Shown here: in pieces, positions 45,007 to 55,387 of the stretch
How positions within the stretch are numbered: position 1 is the first letter of the stretch
Layout: every line of letters starts with the position of its first letter
Source of the DNA: JACNJF01 sp050288105
Lineage (GTDB): Bacteria > Pseudomonadota > Gammaproteobacteria > GCA-001735895
Reading direction: 5' to 3'
Assembly: GCA_050288105.1 (NCBI GenBank)
Contig: JBNKDE010000012.1
Span: forward strand, 124,001 to 188,000
DNA length: 64,000 nucleotides
Program-made: the position numbers and the translations under genes
The notes under the pieces: model-generated
Told to the model about the DNA's origin: nothing
The model's input: only the letters and a program-made list of their open reading frames with translations
Database searches by the model: none

Positions 45007-45279
45007 AATCCTGTACCTGTATTTTAAATAATTATGTGACCCCGGCAGGCCGGTGTCTTCAATATAAGGAAATGATTATATGCTAATACAGATTAATTTC
45101 TATGACATTTTTCGGTTGAACAGGGGGTATATCCACTTTTTGCTTGTATCTCACTGATTGATAAACGGGTTTTTTATTAACTCGAATTGAGGAAAAAGTG
45201 GTTGCAGGCTTGACAACAGCGTCTAGAGTCCCCACTTTGCAAGCATATTTCACTTTAACTCACCACCAAGTAGTCCACT

Positions 45280-47898
45280 ATGAAAACAGATCAAATCCAG
45301 CGTAAGTACCTCAATCAATACCAGCCACCTGATTTCACCATCGATAAAACTGATCTTGAGTTCAGCCTGAACGAAGGTGTTACCACGGTGACCAGTCGGC
45401 TCAGCATGCGTCGCGTAACGACTGACCAGCAGGCGCCACTTAAACTGGATGGCGTCGAATTGAAACTTATCGATATCCAGCTGGATAACGTGTATCTGGA
45501 TGACTCAGATTATCGTTACGATGGCGAGGTACTGACTATTGCACAGGTGCCGCATGAGTTTGAACTGGTGACACAGGTACAGATCGATCCTGCAAAGAAC
45601 AAGAGCCTGGAAGGCCTGTACCAGAGTAATGGTAACTACTGTACGCAGTGTGAGGCAGAAGGCTTCCGCCATATTACTTTTTACCTGGATCGACCAGATG
45701 TGATGTCGGTATTTACCACGACCCTGTGGGCGGATAAGGCGAAGTATCCGGTGCTGCTTTCTAACGGTAACAAGGTGGATGCTGGCGATGCAGATGATAG
45801 ACACTGGGTAAAATGGTTCGACCCCTATCCCAAGCCCTGTTATCTGTTTGCGCTGGTAGCGGGTGATCTGGCGCAGGTGAGTGGGCAATTCACCACGCGA
45901 TCAGGCTGGGAAGTCGCGCTGGAGTTTTTTACCGAACACCATAACCGAGAAAAATGTGGGCACGCGATTGAGTCCCTGAAAAAGGCGATGGCCTGGGATG
46001 AACAGGTGTATGGACTGGAATATGACCTGGACCTGTACATGGTGGTAGCGGTCGATGATTTTAATATGGGCGCTATGGAAAACAAAGGGCTTAATGTTTT
46101 TAACACCAAGTACGTGCTGGCGAATCAGCAAACCGCAACCGATACCGATTATCTCAATATTGAGGGCGTGATTGCGCATGAGTACTTCCATAACTGGACT
46201 GGCAACCGGGTAACCTGTCGCGACTGGTTTCAGCTTAGCCTGAAGGAGGGGCTAACGGTGTTTCGTGATCAGGAGTTCAGCGCCGATATGACCTCGCGCG
46301 CGATACAGCGTATCAACGATGTGCGCGTTTTACGTTCGCATCAGTTTACCGAAGATGCCGGCCCTATGGCGCATCCGGTGCGTCCAGCTTCTTACCTTGA
46401 GATCAACAATTTCTACACCACGACAGTGTATAACAAGGGTGCTGAAGTGGTACGCATGTATCAGACGCTGCTGGGTAAGCAGGGTTTCCGCAAGGGCATG
46501 GACCTGTATTTCCAGCGTCATGATGGTCAGGCAGTGACTACCGATGATTTCAGGATGGCAATGCAGGATGCGAATGACTTCGACCTGACGCAGTTTCAGC
46601 GCTGGTACGAGCAGTCCGGTACGCCGGTGGTGCATATCGAGCGTATCTACGATGCGATGTCCAAACAGCTTACGCTGTGGGTAAGGCAGGATGCCGGCGC
46701 AACCAAGGGCGAGCCAAATTTACCATTCCATATACCAATGAAGCTGGCGCTGTACGATCACCAGGGCAATGCTCTGGCATTAAATGCGCAGGGCGATAGC
46801 GAACTGGTGATCAGTATTACCGAGGCGAACCAGAAACTGGTATTTGATGATATCCCCGAGCATGCACTGGTTTCGGCATTTCGCGAATTCTCCGCACCTG
46901 TGATTGTAAAAACCGATTTAAAACCGGATGAACTGGCATTGTTAATGTCTTTTGACAGCGATGCATTTAACCAGTGGGATGCAGGCCAGCAATATGCCAC
47001 CCAGGTAATGCTGGAACTCATCGCCGCAACCGAGATAACCGTCACCGATAAGCTCGAAGGCCTGTTGTCTGCGATAGAGGCGCTGCTCAATAACAGCGAA
47101 ATCGATAAGCCGCTTTTGGCGGAAATGCTCTGCCTGCCGGGTGAGAAATACCTGGCTGAGCAATCCACGCCCATCGATGTGCATAAGATCCATCGCGTAC
47201 GGGAGTTTGTGAAAAGTTTAATCGCCGAGCGTTTTGAACAACAGATTCTGGCGCTATACCAGGCCATGCAGGATAACGCTGAGTATCGCATTGACCATCA
47301 GAGTATTGGTCGGCGCACGCTCAAAAACGTGTGCCTGGGCTATCTCACTCAGCTGCAGAAAAGCGAGTACTTTGAACTGGCAAAAGCACAGTTTGAATCA
47401 GCCACTAATATGACCGATCAGATGGGTGCGCTGAATTCGATGGTGGATTACAAAAACGATATACGCGATGCCATGTTCGATAGCTTTTATCAGCAATGGT
47501 CTGATACTGCGCTGGTGGTAGATAAGTGGTTCAGTGCACAGGCATCAGCCAGTTATCCCGATGCGCTGAACGAAATCCTGTCTCTGGAACAGCATGAAGC
47601 ATTTAACCTGATGAATCCTAACCGTGCGCGTTCTCTGATTGGTGCGTTCCAGGCAAATAACGTGGTATTTCATGATACATCAGGGCAGGGCTACCAGTTT
47701 CTAGCAGACAAGGTGATGGAGCTGGATAGCTTTAATCCACAGGTTGCCTCACGCATGGCTGGTGCCTTCCTTAACTGGAAAAAGCTGGTGCCTGAGCTGG
47801 CTGAGTCGATGAAAGCACAGATCCTGCGCATCCAGTCCAAGCCCGGTCTGTCGAATGATGTCGCTGAGCTGATGTCTTCCTGCCTGGCTGAAGAATAA
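45280..47898 (+). CDS. pepN: Aminopeptidase N
   Basis: A cytosolic M1-family zinc metallo-aminopeptidase that removes N-terminal residues from peptides late in protein turnover. The 872 aa match the E. coli length (870). The exopeptidase motif GAMEN is at 264-268 and the zinc motif HEYFH at 300-304, with the third ligand E323 in LKEGLTVF. The final sequence blocks are typical of the PepN C-terminal helical domain. The downstream gene starts 8 bp after the stop. Confidence 0.97.
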   Translation: MKTDQIQRKYLNQYQPPDFTIDKTDLEFSLNEGVTTVTSRLSMRRVTTDQQAPLKLDGVELKLIDIQLDNVYLDDSDYRYDGEVLTIAQVPHEFELVTQVQIDPAKNKSLEGLYQSNGNYCTQCEAEGFRHITFYLDRPDVMSVFTTTLWADKAKYPVLLSNGNKVDAGDADDRHWVKWFDPYPKPCYLFALVAGDLAQVSGQFTTRSGWEVALEFFTEHHNREKCGHAIESLKKAMAWDEQVYGLEYDLDLYMVVAVDDFNMGAMENKGLNVFNTKYVLANQQTATDTDYLNIEGVIAHEYFHNWTGNRVTCRDWFQLSLKEGLTVFRDQEFSADMTSRAIQRINDVRVLRSHQFTEDAGPMAHPVRPASYLEINNFYTTTVYNKGAEVVRMYQTLLGKQGFRKGMDLYFQRHDGQAVTTDDFRMAMQDANDFDLTQFQRWYEQSGTPVVHIERIYDAMSKQLTLWVRQDAGATKGEPNLPFHIPMKLALYDHQGNALALNAQGDSELVISITEANQKLVFDDIPEHALVSAFREFSAPVIVKTDLKPDELALLMSFDSDAFNQWDAGQQYATQVMLELIAATEITVTDKLEGLLSAIEALLNNSEIDKPLLAEMLCLPGEKYLAEQSTPIDVHKIHRVREFVKSLIAERFEQQILALYQAMQDNAEYRIDHQSIGRRTLKNVCLGYLTQLQKSEYFELAKAQFESATNMTDQMGALNSMVDYKNDIRDAMFDSFYQQWSDTALVVDKWFSAQASASYPDALNEILSLEQHEAFNLMNPNRARSLIGAFQANNVVFHDTSGQGYQFLADKVMELDSFNPQVASRMAGAFLNWKKLVPELAESMKAQILRIQSKPGLSNDVAELMSSCLAEE

Positions 47899-47906
47899 AA
47901 GATCGC

Positions 47907-48905
47907 GTGCTGTTTAAGCGCCTGTTGCAATCTGGCAAGCCTCAAATAGACCTGGTGATTCCAGGTTTATTTGACCTGCCTTTGTATGAACTGGACACGC
48001 AGGATTTGCAACGTCGTACGCCAGCCCTGCATCGTCTGCTACGCTTTGCCACGCGTATTGAAAACCGCTGTTTTGATATCGATGAGATACTGGCAGACAC
48101 ACTGGCGTTAACGCAAAAAGTTCCGCCTTATGCCCAGGCCTTAAAGGGTTCTGAATCGGGCAGCGCTGTATTGTTTAAACCGGTGCACCTGAAGGCCGAT
48201 ATCAATAATGCACTGGTTTTTCCTGTGCATGAAACACAGGAGAATATCACCTGGTTAATCAATGACCTGCAAGACTATTTTAAAGTCGATTTTTCGATTC
48301 ATGCGCTGAATGATGAACTGTTTTTGATGCATTTACATCAGCTACAGCCCGTACTGGAAGTGCCGCATTACCTGTCAGCAACCGGGAAAAAAGTTACCCA
48401 TTACCTGGAACAGGCCAAGAGTAATCTGCAATGGTTCAAGCTGTTTAATGAAATCCAGATGTTTCTGTTCCAGCACCCGCTGAACATGCTTAGACAGCAG
48501 CAGGGTCTACCTGAGATCAACAGCCTGTGGTGCTGGGGAGGTGATAGCTGGCAGGGTGAGTCATTTCCGCAACTCGCCTGGTTCAGCGAGAACATTGAGA
48601 TGCAGGCGCTGGGTCGACTGTACAGTAACGAGAGTACAGGCCTGGATCAGCTTGCAAACAGCGATATAGCGCGGGACACGCTAGTCGTCGACCTGAGATT
48701 AATGCACTGCCTGAAAGGGCAGGTCGAGCGTGATTTGCTGCAATTACTGCAGGATATTGAACAGCAATACCTGGCTTCGCTGATGCAAAATGACTCAGCA
48801 ATCATCCGGCTGCGTGCAGGTGCTGCCTTTGATTTACGGTTTACCCGCGCAATGACGCGTAAATTCTGGAAAAAATCGGTACAACTGTCGCATCTGAGTG
48901 GCTGA
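47907..48905 (+). CDS. RpfE-like / alkaline-phosphatase-superfamily-related protein
   Basis: A 332-aa soluble protein beginning with GTG, 8 bp after pepN and probably co-transcribed. The N-terminal IDLVIPGLFDLP, the middle HQLQPVLEVPHYLSATGKKV and the segment PEINSLWCWGGD match what I know of the RpfE-type proteins, sometimes annotated as cofactor-independent phosphoglycerate mutase-like. The metal-binding residues of true phosphatases or mutases are not evident, so an enzymatic role is doubtful. Function unknown. Confidence 0.55.
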   Translation: MLFKRLLQSGKPQIDLVIPGLFDLPLYELDTQDLQRRTPALHRLLRFATRIENRCFDIDEILADTLALTQKVPPYAQALKGSESGSAVLFKPVHLKADINNALVFPVHETQENITWLINDLQDYFKVDFSIHALNDELFLMHLHQLQPVLEVPHYLSATGKKVTHYLEQAKSNLQWFKLFNEIQMFLFQHPLNMLRQQQGLPEINSLWCWGGDSWQGESFPQLAWFSENIEMQALGRLYSNESTGLDQLANSDIARDTLVVDLRLMHCLKGQVERDLLQLLQDIEQQYLASLMQNDSAIIRLRAGAAFDLRFTRAMTRKFWKKSVQLSHLSG

Positions 48906-48917
48906 GTTAAATTTACA

Positions 48918-49252
48918 TTTAGGGCATCCCTAAAAATTCGGATTTTTTCGTGAGAGCAAGGAGTCGTAGCGTAGCGCAGACAATGCCCACAGGGCAGCCC
49001 GTAGGGTGAGCGTAGCGAATAACCACCGCGCGGACGACTGCATCGACGCAGGAGGTAGGGTGAAGCAGGATGCCAGAACCGAGAGCCGCAGTGTATTAGG
49101 GCATACATGAGGAGAGCCTGCCCCGTGAGCGCAGCGAATTTCTTGGGCATTCGAGCACGGAGCTGACGCCGCAGGAGTGGCACAAGGATGTGCCGTTTAC
49201 GGACCTAAGGATGGAATCGCGCAAAAAGACACTTTTTAAAGGTGCCCTTTAG
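48918..49252. mobile_element. MITE-like non-coding element with imperfect terminal inverted repeats
   Basis: About 335 bp without a coding frame, filling most of the gap between the RpfE-like gene and the DUF2339 gene. The left end GGGCATCCCTAAAAATTCGG matches the reverse complement of the right end (GGGCACCTTTAAAAAGTGTC) in 13 of the first 15 positions. The interior holds motifs such as GGGTGAGCGTAGCGAA, of the kind seen in dispersed intergenic repeats of gammaproteobacteria. No transposase lies within, so it would be non-autonomous. The left end also forms a perfect 7-bp hairpin (TTTAGGG / CCCTAAA) that could end the upstream transcript. Target-site duplication is not clear. Confidence 0.55.
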
Positions 49253-49323
49253 TATTTTCGTTCTGTGCTAGGCCTCGTTAATCAGCTAGAATCTCTGCCG
49301 ATTTGGAATATAACAGGGATAAA

Positions 49324-52050
49324 ATGATTTTAATTGCTGCGCTCATCATCGTCATCCTCGGCGCCATGGCAGGCGAAATTGAGGTTTCTCTCACACTGGC
49401 GCTGTTATTAGGGCTGTATTTACTGCAGAGAAGTTTTAACAGGCAGCTCAATGAGCTTAAGCAACAGATAAACATCCTCAAACAGCGACTGGACGCTACC
49501 GATGTCGCTAAACCGGTCTCCACAACGCCTGCCACGGAACAGCCACAGCCTGTTCAAACTGCAGTAAAACAACAAGTGGATGACGATTTTGTGATTGAGC
49601 TGGATATGCCAGAGGAGTCGGCTGAAAGCGGATGGAAAAAGCCCGCTGTTGCAGCGTCTGGCACGGTTTCGCCGCATGAAGCGGAGCTTACAGCTTTCGA
49701 CAACTGGGTTAATAAAGCGCAAAAGTTAATCGTTTCCTATTTTACCGATGGCAATATCTTTGTTCGTGTCGGTTTGCTGGTGCTCTTTTTTGGGGTTGCC
49801 TTTTTGCTTAAATATGCCGCTGAAAACTCACGTATCCCAATAGAATTCCGTTTTCTGGGTGCGGCAGCGGGTGGACTGGCACTGGTCATTGTCGGCTGGC
49901 GCTTGCGTGTTAAAAAAGCCGTATTCGGTTTGCTGCTGCAGGGTGGCGGGATCGGTATTATCTACATCACCATATTTGCCTCCTATCGCATCGCTGATCT
50001 CCTTCCATCGGGCCTGACTTTTATTCTGCTGGTTGCTTTTGCGCTGATTACAACCGCGCTGGCGGTGCTGCAAAACTCGCGTGCATTAGCCATGTATGCG
50101 GTGTTAGGTGGCTTTCTCGCACCTTTCCTGGCGTCTTCCGGTAGTGGAAATTATATCGGTCTGTTCAGTTATTATGCTGCGCTGAATGTGGTGGTGTTTG
50201 GTGTTGCATGGTTTAAGTCCTGGCGTTTACTCAACCTGATGAGCTTTGCGTTTACCTTCGGCGTGTACACCCTGTGGTTTGTTACCTCATACAGACAGGA
50301 AATGCTGTTAAATGCGGGACTATTCCTGGCCCTGTTCTTTGTTATGTACAGTGTGCTGGGTGTGCTGTACGCATTAAAGCAGGAACAGGACCTGAAAGGC
50401 CTGGTGGACGGTTCGCTGGTGTTTGGTACGCCTCTGATCTGTTCATCATTGAGCATGGTGATGATGCGTCATCTGGAGTATGGCATCGCCATCGCCTCTG
50501 TTGTTCTGGGGCTTTATTACATTGCTCTGGCACGATTTTTGTGGAGCCGCATCGGAGAACAGACGCGTCTGCTGGCAGAGTCTATGCTGGCCGTTGGTGT
50601 GGTCTTTGCGACACTGGCGATTCCTTACGCTCTGGATGGCCACTGGAGTAGTGCAACCTGGGCATTAGAGGCAGCTGGTATCCTGTGGGTTTCGCTCAAG
50701 CAGGAACGATTTTATGCGCAGGTATTCGCGTGCCTGTTACAAGTGGCGGCTGGCGTATTATTCCTGTTCAGGAATGCACTCGACCTGGGTGATTCAGTCT
50801 GGATGAATCCTGCTTTTCTGGGCGGTAGTTTTATTGCACTGGGTGCGTTGATCTCTGCGCGACTGCTTTATCAGACCGATTCCAGCCATCGTTTGAATCA
50901 GGCACACTGGCTGTTTTATGGCTGGGGCCTGGGCTGGTGGCTGTTCAGTAGCCTGACCCAGATTGACCATTATCTGGATAATCAGGTATTTGCTGTTCTG
51001 GTACTGATCATTATCACAGCCTCAGCATTGGGTTACCTCGATCGGGTGCGTAAATGGGACTGGTTACCTGCGTCATACACCCTGTTTGCGGTATTGCCGG
51101 TGCTGTATCTGGTCGCTTTGGCTGCCTGGGAAGAGGGGCATAACTTCCTTCAGTTTCCCGATGTACTGGGCTGGGTTTTTGCTCTGGCACTTAATTACTA
51201 CCTGATTTACCGCCTGGAAGAAATTAAATGGCCACATCACTACTACCTGATACTGTACACCGGCTGGAGCTTTCTGCTGGTTTGTATGCTGTCGTTTGAA
51301 TTAACGTCACGTTTTTACCAGTTGATGCCAACAGCTGGCGATGCCTGGTCGGCGCTGTTATGTGTTTTTCCGCTATTCGCGATATGGTGGGTAAGACAGG
51401 GAACGCTACCTGTGATTCAACGTTTTGGTCAACCTTTGCAGCTCTCGATTAGCGCAGCGATGGCAGGCTATGTCGTGATCTGGGTTCTATTGAATAACGT
51501 ATCCAACGATGGCAACGCCTATCCATTACCTTTTATCACTTTGATCAATCCTGTCGACCTGGTGCATATCGTATTTTTTATCGCGCTGTATCGCTCACTG
51601 AAGTTGCTGGGCGATCAGGTTGCCGAGTATAAATCTTACCTTCTAATGGTGATAGGAGGTCTTGCGTTTTTCTGGATCAGTGCGCTTTACCTGCGCAGTA
51701 TGCACCATTATATGCCGATAAAATTTAATCTTGAATTTATGCTGCTGAATGATCGAATTCAGACGGGGCTTTCTATACTTTGGACACTAATCGGTATGGC
51801 TGCGATTTTGTTTGCTTCCAGAAAATCACTGCGTAACCTGTGGATCGCAGGTGCAATTCTGGTTGGTATAGTGCTGGTTAAACTGATTTTCGCCGATCTT
51901 CGTGCCAGCGGTACCATCGAACGTATTGTGTCGTTTCTTGCGGTGGGCGGACTTCTGGTTGCAATGGGCTATTTTTCACCCATACCACCTAAAAAGGATC
52001 AGGAGTTAGATCCCTCTCAGGATACGCTTGCAGGTAAGCCAAATGAATAA
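49324..52050 (+). CDS. DUF2339 polytopic membrane protein
   Basis: A protein of about 908 aa with one N-terminal hydrophobic segment, a coiled-coil/Pro-rich cytoplasmic linker (about 35-135, including KQQINILKQRLDA), then more than 20 hydrophobic segments to the C-terminus. This is the layout of DUF2339 membrane proteins. ATG 49324 is chosen behind AGGGAT; the in-frame TTG at 49303 would add seven charged residues before the first helix. The end overlaps the DUF3999 gene by 8 bp, a pairing common for these families, whose joint function is unknown (possibly envelope or polysaccharide related). Confidence 0.85.
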   Translation: MILIAALIIVILGAMAGEIEVSLTLALLLGLYLLQRSFNRQLNELKQQINILKQRLDATDVAKPVSTTPATEQPQPVQTAVKQQVDDDFVIELDMPEESAESGWKKPAVAASGTVSPHEAELTAFDNWVNKAQKLIVSYFTDGNIFVRVGLLVLFFGVAFLLKYAAENSRIPIEFRFLGAAAGGLALVIVGWRLRVKKAVFGLLLQGGGIGIIYITIFASYRIADLLPSGLTFILLVAFALITTALAVLQNSRALAMYAVLGGFLAPFLASSGSGNYIGLFSYYAALNVVVFGVAWFKSWRLLNLMSFAFTFGVYTLWFVTSYRQEMLLNAGLFLALFFVMYSVLGVLYALKQEQDLKGLVDGSLVFGTPLICSSLSMVMMRHLEYGIAIASVVLGLYYIALARFLWSRIGEQTRLLAESMLAVGVVFATLAIPYALDGHWSSATWALEAAGILWVSLKQERFYAQVFACLLQVAAGVLFLFRNALDLGDSVWMNPAFLGGSFIALGALISARLLYQTDSSHRLNQAHWLFYGWGLGWWLFSSLTQIDHYLDNQVFAVLVLIIITASALGYLDRVRKWDWLPASYTLFAVLPVLYLVALAAWEEGHNFLQFPDVLGWVFALALNYYLIYRLEEIKWPHHYYLILYTGWSFLLVCMLSFELTSRFYQLMPTAGDAWSALLCVFPLFAIWWVRQGTLPVIQRFGQPLQLSISAAMAGYVVIWVLLNNVSNDGNAYPLPFITLINPVDLVHIVFFIALYRSLKLLGDQVAEYKSYLLMVIGGLAFFWISALYLRSMHHYMPIKFNLEFMLLNDRIQTGLSILWTLIGMAAILFASRKSLRNLWIAGAILVGIVLVKLIFADLRASGTIERIVSFLAVGGLLVAMGYFSPIPPKKDQELDPSQDTLAGKPNE

Positions 52051-53392
52051 GCTACTCACACCATTTCTTCTGTTATTCATAGTCGCTGCGGTTCAGGCGG
52101 ACAAGGGTTTTGAGCTCAGGGATTACGCTTGGCAGTCAACATTGAGTGCCAGTGATGCAAGCTTACAGCGTGTCGATATGACTCTGGACATCTTGCAGGG
52201 TATGAGTCATGCCGGCGCTGCAGATATCGCTGTGTTTGATGTCAATGGACAGTCTCTGCCTGGAAAATTGAATGTTAAAAATGCGAGTGATGTAACAGGG
52301 CAGGTTGAACTCGATTTTCATCGTTTCGATCGTGAGCAGGTAACAGGCATGGCAGGCACCCTGACCATAGACCAGCAACAGATGGATCAAGAGAACGGGC
52401 AGATTAATCGTCTCGAATACCAGCAGCGACTGGCCGTTACCCAGCAACGTTCGGATTATATTATCGAACTGAGCGATGAGCAGAAAGCACTGGGAATCAC
52501 TGAGATAGAACTGGAATGGACGCATCAGCCAGCGACCGACTTTCTTAAGTTGACGATTCAGGTAGCGAATGATCTGGATCACTGGACTACGTTGCAAACC
52601 GGTAAGAACCTGTTCAGAGAAAATGAAAGCAGGGCAGAGTGGTTCACCATAACGGGTTTACCCACTCACTATCGCTATATTCGTTTGATACCACAAAAGG
52701 ATATTGAAGCATTTACGCTGATGAAAGCGACCGGTAGCTACCATAAAAAATCGATTACACCAGATATTCTGTTTAACATGGATAAGGCTTTAACCGAAGA
52801 CCCCGGGCATGCGGGTTATTATCATTTTAAGCAGCCTTTAAAGGTAAGAGCCAAAGGCATGAGTTTTATTTTACCGGATGGATATTTCGTCTCTGGTAGC
52901 TTATATGCCAGTAGCCGAGGCTTTGATAAGAAGGTCACGATTAGATCAAACTTCAGGCAACATAACCTGAGTCAGGTTGCTGATAATGAAACCCTAAATA
53001 TTGCATCTTATAGCTACACAGACTGGTGGTTTAAGCCGGATAAAAACCTGGATGTACCCATTTCCCTTAGATTCAGCTATCCGGCTTATGAGTTTTATTT
53101 TATCAATAATAAGCAGGGTCCTTTTAAACTGGCCTGGGGTAATTACGAAGTCACTGCCGCTAACGATAATTTAAGTGCCTTGTTACAAAATAATGGGGCT
53201 TTCGATTTATCGAGTGCCGTTACTGTTAACTACACAGAGATTGAACCCGCCGGTGGTGAGGTGCGCCAGCATCGCGCTGAAGTAACACCCTGGAAAATCT
53301 GGATGTTATGGGGACTGTTATTGATTGCAGTGCTGGTGACCGCGCGTATGGCATTGACCCTTTATCGTGATATGAACAGTACGCCGTCTTGA
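52043..53392 (+). CDS. DUF3999 exported membrane-anchored protein
   Basis: 449 aa. ATG 52043 lies within the last codons of the DUF2339 gene (8-bp overlap, ATGAATAA), which implies translational coupling; the upstream in-frame codon at 52028 is less likely. A signal peptide (MNKLLTPFLLLFIVAAVQA) leads a large periplasmic beta-rich domain, and one membrane helix near the C-terminus (MLWGLLLIAVLVTARMALTLY) anchors it with a short cytoplasmic tail. It overlaps recJ at its 3' end. Confidence 0.85.
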   Translation: MNKLLTPFLLLFIVAAVQADKGFELRDYAWQSTLSASDASLQRVDMTLDILQGMSHAGAADIAVFDVNGQSLPGKLNVKNASDVTGQVELDFHRFDREQVTGMAGTLTIDQQQMDQENGQINRLEYQQRLAVTQQRSDYIIELSDEQKALGITEIELEWTHQPATDFLKLTIQVANDLDHWTTLQTGKNLFRENESRAEWFTITGLPTHYRYIRLIPQKDIEAFTLMKATGSYHKKSITPDILFNMDKALTEDPGHAGYYHFKQPLKVRAKGMSFILPDGYFVSGSLYASSRGFDKKVTIRSNFRQHNLSQVADNETLNIASYSYTDWWFKPDKNLDVPISLRFSYPAYEFYFINNKQGPFKLAWGNYEVTAANDNLSALLQNNGAFDLSSAVTVNYTEIEPAGGEVRQHRAEVTPWKIWMLWGLLLIAVLVTARMALTLYRDMNSTPS

Positions 53393-55122
53393 GCCGAGAA
53401 AGAAATTCCATTGTTTTCAGGCAACGCGAAGCTGATGCACGGTTAATGTCCACCGACTGTGATCTGCACCCCTTATTAAAACGTATTTTCAGTGCGCGTG
53501 AGATTAGCAGCTTTCAGGAAACTCAATATGCACTGGCTGATGTAACTACCCCGGATGGAATTACCAACCTGTCTGAGGCAGCGGCATTACTCACACATCA
53601 TATTCAGCAACAATCGTCAATATTGATTGTGGGTGATTACGACGCCGATGGTGCGACCAGCACGGCGCTATGCGTGAGAGCATTAAAGTTACTGGGACAT
53701 ATGAATGTCAGTTTCCTGCTGCCTGATAGGGTACTGGATGGTTATGGTGTATCCAGTCATATTGCGCAACGTGTTATCGAAATGCGTCCAGCGCTGGTGA
53801 TCACGGTCGACACAGGTATAGCGAGTTTTAACGGACTTAAAATGCTGCGCCAGGCGGGCATCGAGGTTATCGTCACCGATCATCATTTACCGGCTGACGG
53901 CTTACCCGAAGCATCGGTCATTGTTAATCCAAATGCTTATGTTGACAGCACGGGAAAGCACCTGGCTGGCGTCGGAGTTGCATTTTACCTGATGCTGGCA
54001 ACGCGCAGTACATTGCGACAGATCGGCTATTTTGAAAGCCATAGCGAGCCAAATCTGGCAGAGTGCCTGGATCTGGTTGCGATAGGGACCGTAGCTGATC
54101 TGGTGGCACTAGACTATAACAATCGCATTCTGGTTAACGAAGGCCTGAAGCGAATTCGTGCTGGCGCCTGCAGTAAAGCAGTCACGCTATTAATCCAGCT
54201 AGCTGGAAGAAGTCAGCAGGATTTTACCAGCCAGGATATAGCCTTTACTCTGGCACCGCGTATCAACGCAGCAGGGCGTCTGGATGATATGACAATTGGC
54301 GTGAAAGCATTACTGGAGATGGACAAAGCAAAGGCTTCTGCACTGGCACAGGAGCTGGATAGCATTAACAGTTATCGGCGTGAGTTACAGGGTGAAATGA
54401 CCCAACAGGCGATGCAGATGTTGCCGCAAATCTCCCATCAGCTGATGGCGCAATCGAGATTCAGCTATGTGCTGTATCAGGAAAACTGGCACGAAGGTAT
54501 CGTAGGTATTATTGCATCCAAAATTAAGGACATGACCTTCCGCCCCTCGATCAGCTTTGCCTCTTCTGAGGCAGGAACTTTAAAGGGTTCATGTCGATCG
54601 GTTCCTGGTGTGCATATACGGGATATGCTGGATCTGGTTGATAAACGCTCTCCGGGCATCATTCGGCGCTTTGGTGGACACGCGATGGCAGCGGGGCTGA
54701 CCATAGAAAAAGAAGCACTGGCAGAGTTCAGAGAAAGTTTCGAACAGGTGCTAAAGCAGCAGATAGATCCTGCCTGTTTCAACAATGTGGTGTATAACGA
54801 CGGCGAAGTAGCCGCTTCAGACATCAACCTTGATACAGCAATTATGCTGCGAGAGAAGGGCCCCTGGGGGCAACGTTTCCCGACTCCAAGTTTTATTGGT
54901 AGCTTCAGGGTGCTTGATCAACGTGTGCTGTCTGAACGCCACCTAAAGTTTGTATTAAGGCTTGAAAATCAGCAACAGGATGTTGATGCGATAATGTTTT
55001 ATGCATCAGAGCAGGAGCTACGAACAAACTTTCAGAACATTCAGATACATTATGAAATGAGTGTGAATAACTTTCGCGGACAGGAAAGCGTCCAGTTGAT
55101 GATTCGCCATATCATCGAATAA
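53389..55122 (+). CDS. recJ: Single-stranded-DNA-specific exonuclease RecJ
   Basis: A 5'-3' ssDNA exonuclease of recombination and mismatch repair, and a DHH-family phosphoesterase. At 577 aa it equals the E. coli length if translation starts at TTG 53389, which overlaps the DUF3999 stop by 4 bp; ATG 53446 is an alternative but would cut the conserved N-terminal FRQREAD region. Metal-binding motifs are seen in IVGDYDADGATSTA and TDHHLP (DHH, near 163-166), LDLVAIGTVADLV, and GGHAMAAGLTI (the GGH of DHHA1), followed by the OB-like C-terminal domain. Confidence 0.95.
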   Translation: MSRERNSIVFRQREADARLMSTDCDLHPLLKRIFSAREISSFQETQYALADVTTPDGITNLSEAAALLTHHIQQQSSILIVGDYDADGATSTALCVRALKLLGHMNVSFLLPDRVLDGYGVSSHIAQRVIEMRPALVITVDTGIASFNGLKMLRQAGIEVIVTDHHLPADGLPEASVIVNPNAYVDSTGKHLAGVGVAFYLMLATRSTLRQIGYFESHSEPNLAECLDLVAIGTVADLVALDYNNRILVNEGLKRIRAGACSKAVTLLIQLAGRSQQDFTSQDIAFTLAPRINAAGRLDDMTIGVKALLEMDKAKASALAQELDSINSYRRELQGEMTQQAMQMLPQISHQLMAQSRFSYVLYQENWHEGIVGIIASKIKDMTFRPSISFASSEAGTLKGSCRSVPGVHIRDMLDLVDKRSPGIIRRFGGHAMAAGLTIEKEALAEFRESFEQVLKQQIDPACFNNVVYNDGEVAASDINLDTAIMLREKGPWGQRFPTPSFIGSFRVLDQRVLSERHLKFVLRLENQQQDVDAIMFYASEQELRTNFQNIQIHYEMSVNNFRGQESVQLMIRHIIE

Positions 55123-55387
55123 GTCATTAAATTGAAAATCACCGGCAAATAATGGAAAAATACACTTTAAATTTATAAGGGTATTTTTATAATGGCCGCT
55201 TTTTAATTCGCAGGTCGTTAATAAAGATCGTTACAGGTAGTCTGAAATTAACGTATGAATCACCGAGTTAAAGTCAGAGCATACCTATGGAAACTGCCTA
55301 TTTCCAGTAAATCAGATATTTAGCACCAGGCAGTTATTTAGCATACGCAAGCTGTTACACTGGATGATCAGTATATTTGAGCAATAT

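Noticed and set aside
8204..54745. TCGAAC strings inside coding regions (near 8206, 11036, 34741 and 54738)
   Set aside because: They lie inside genes, and none has the second box at the exact spacing; the one near 8206 is off by one position and probably chance.
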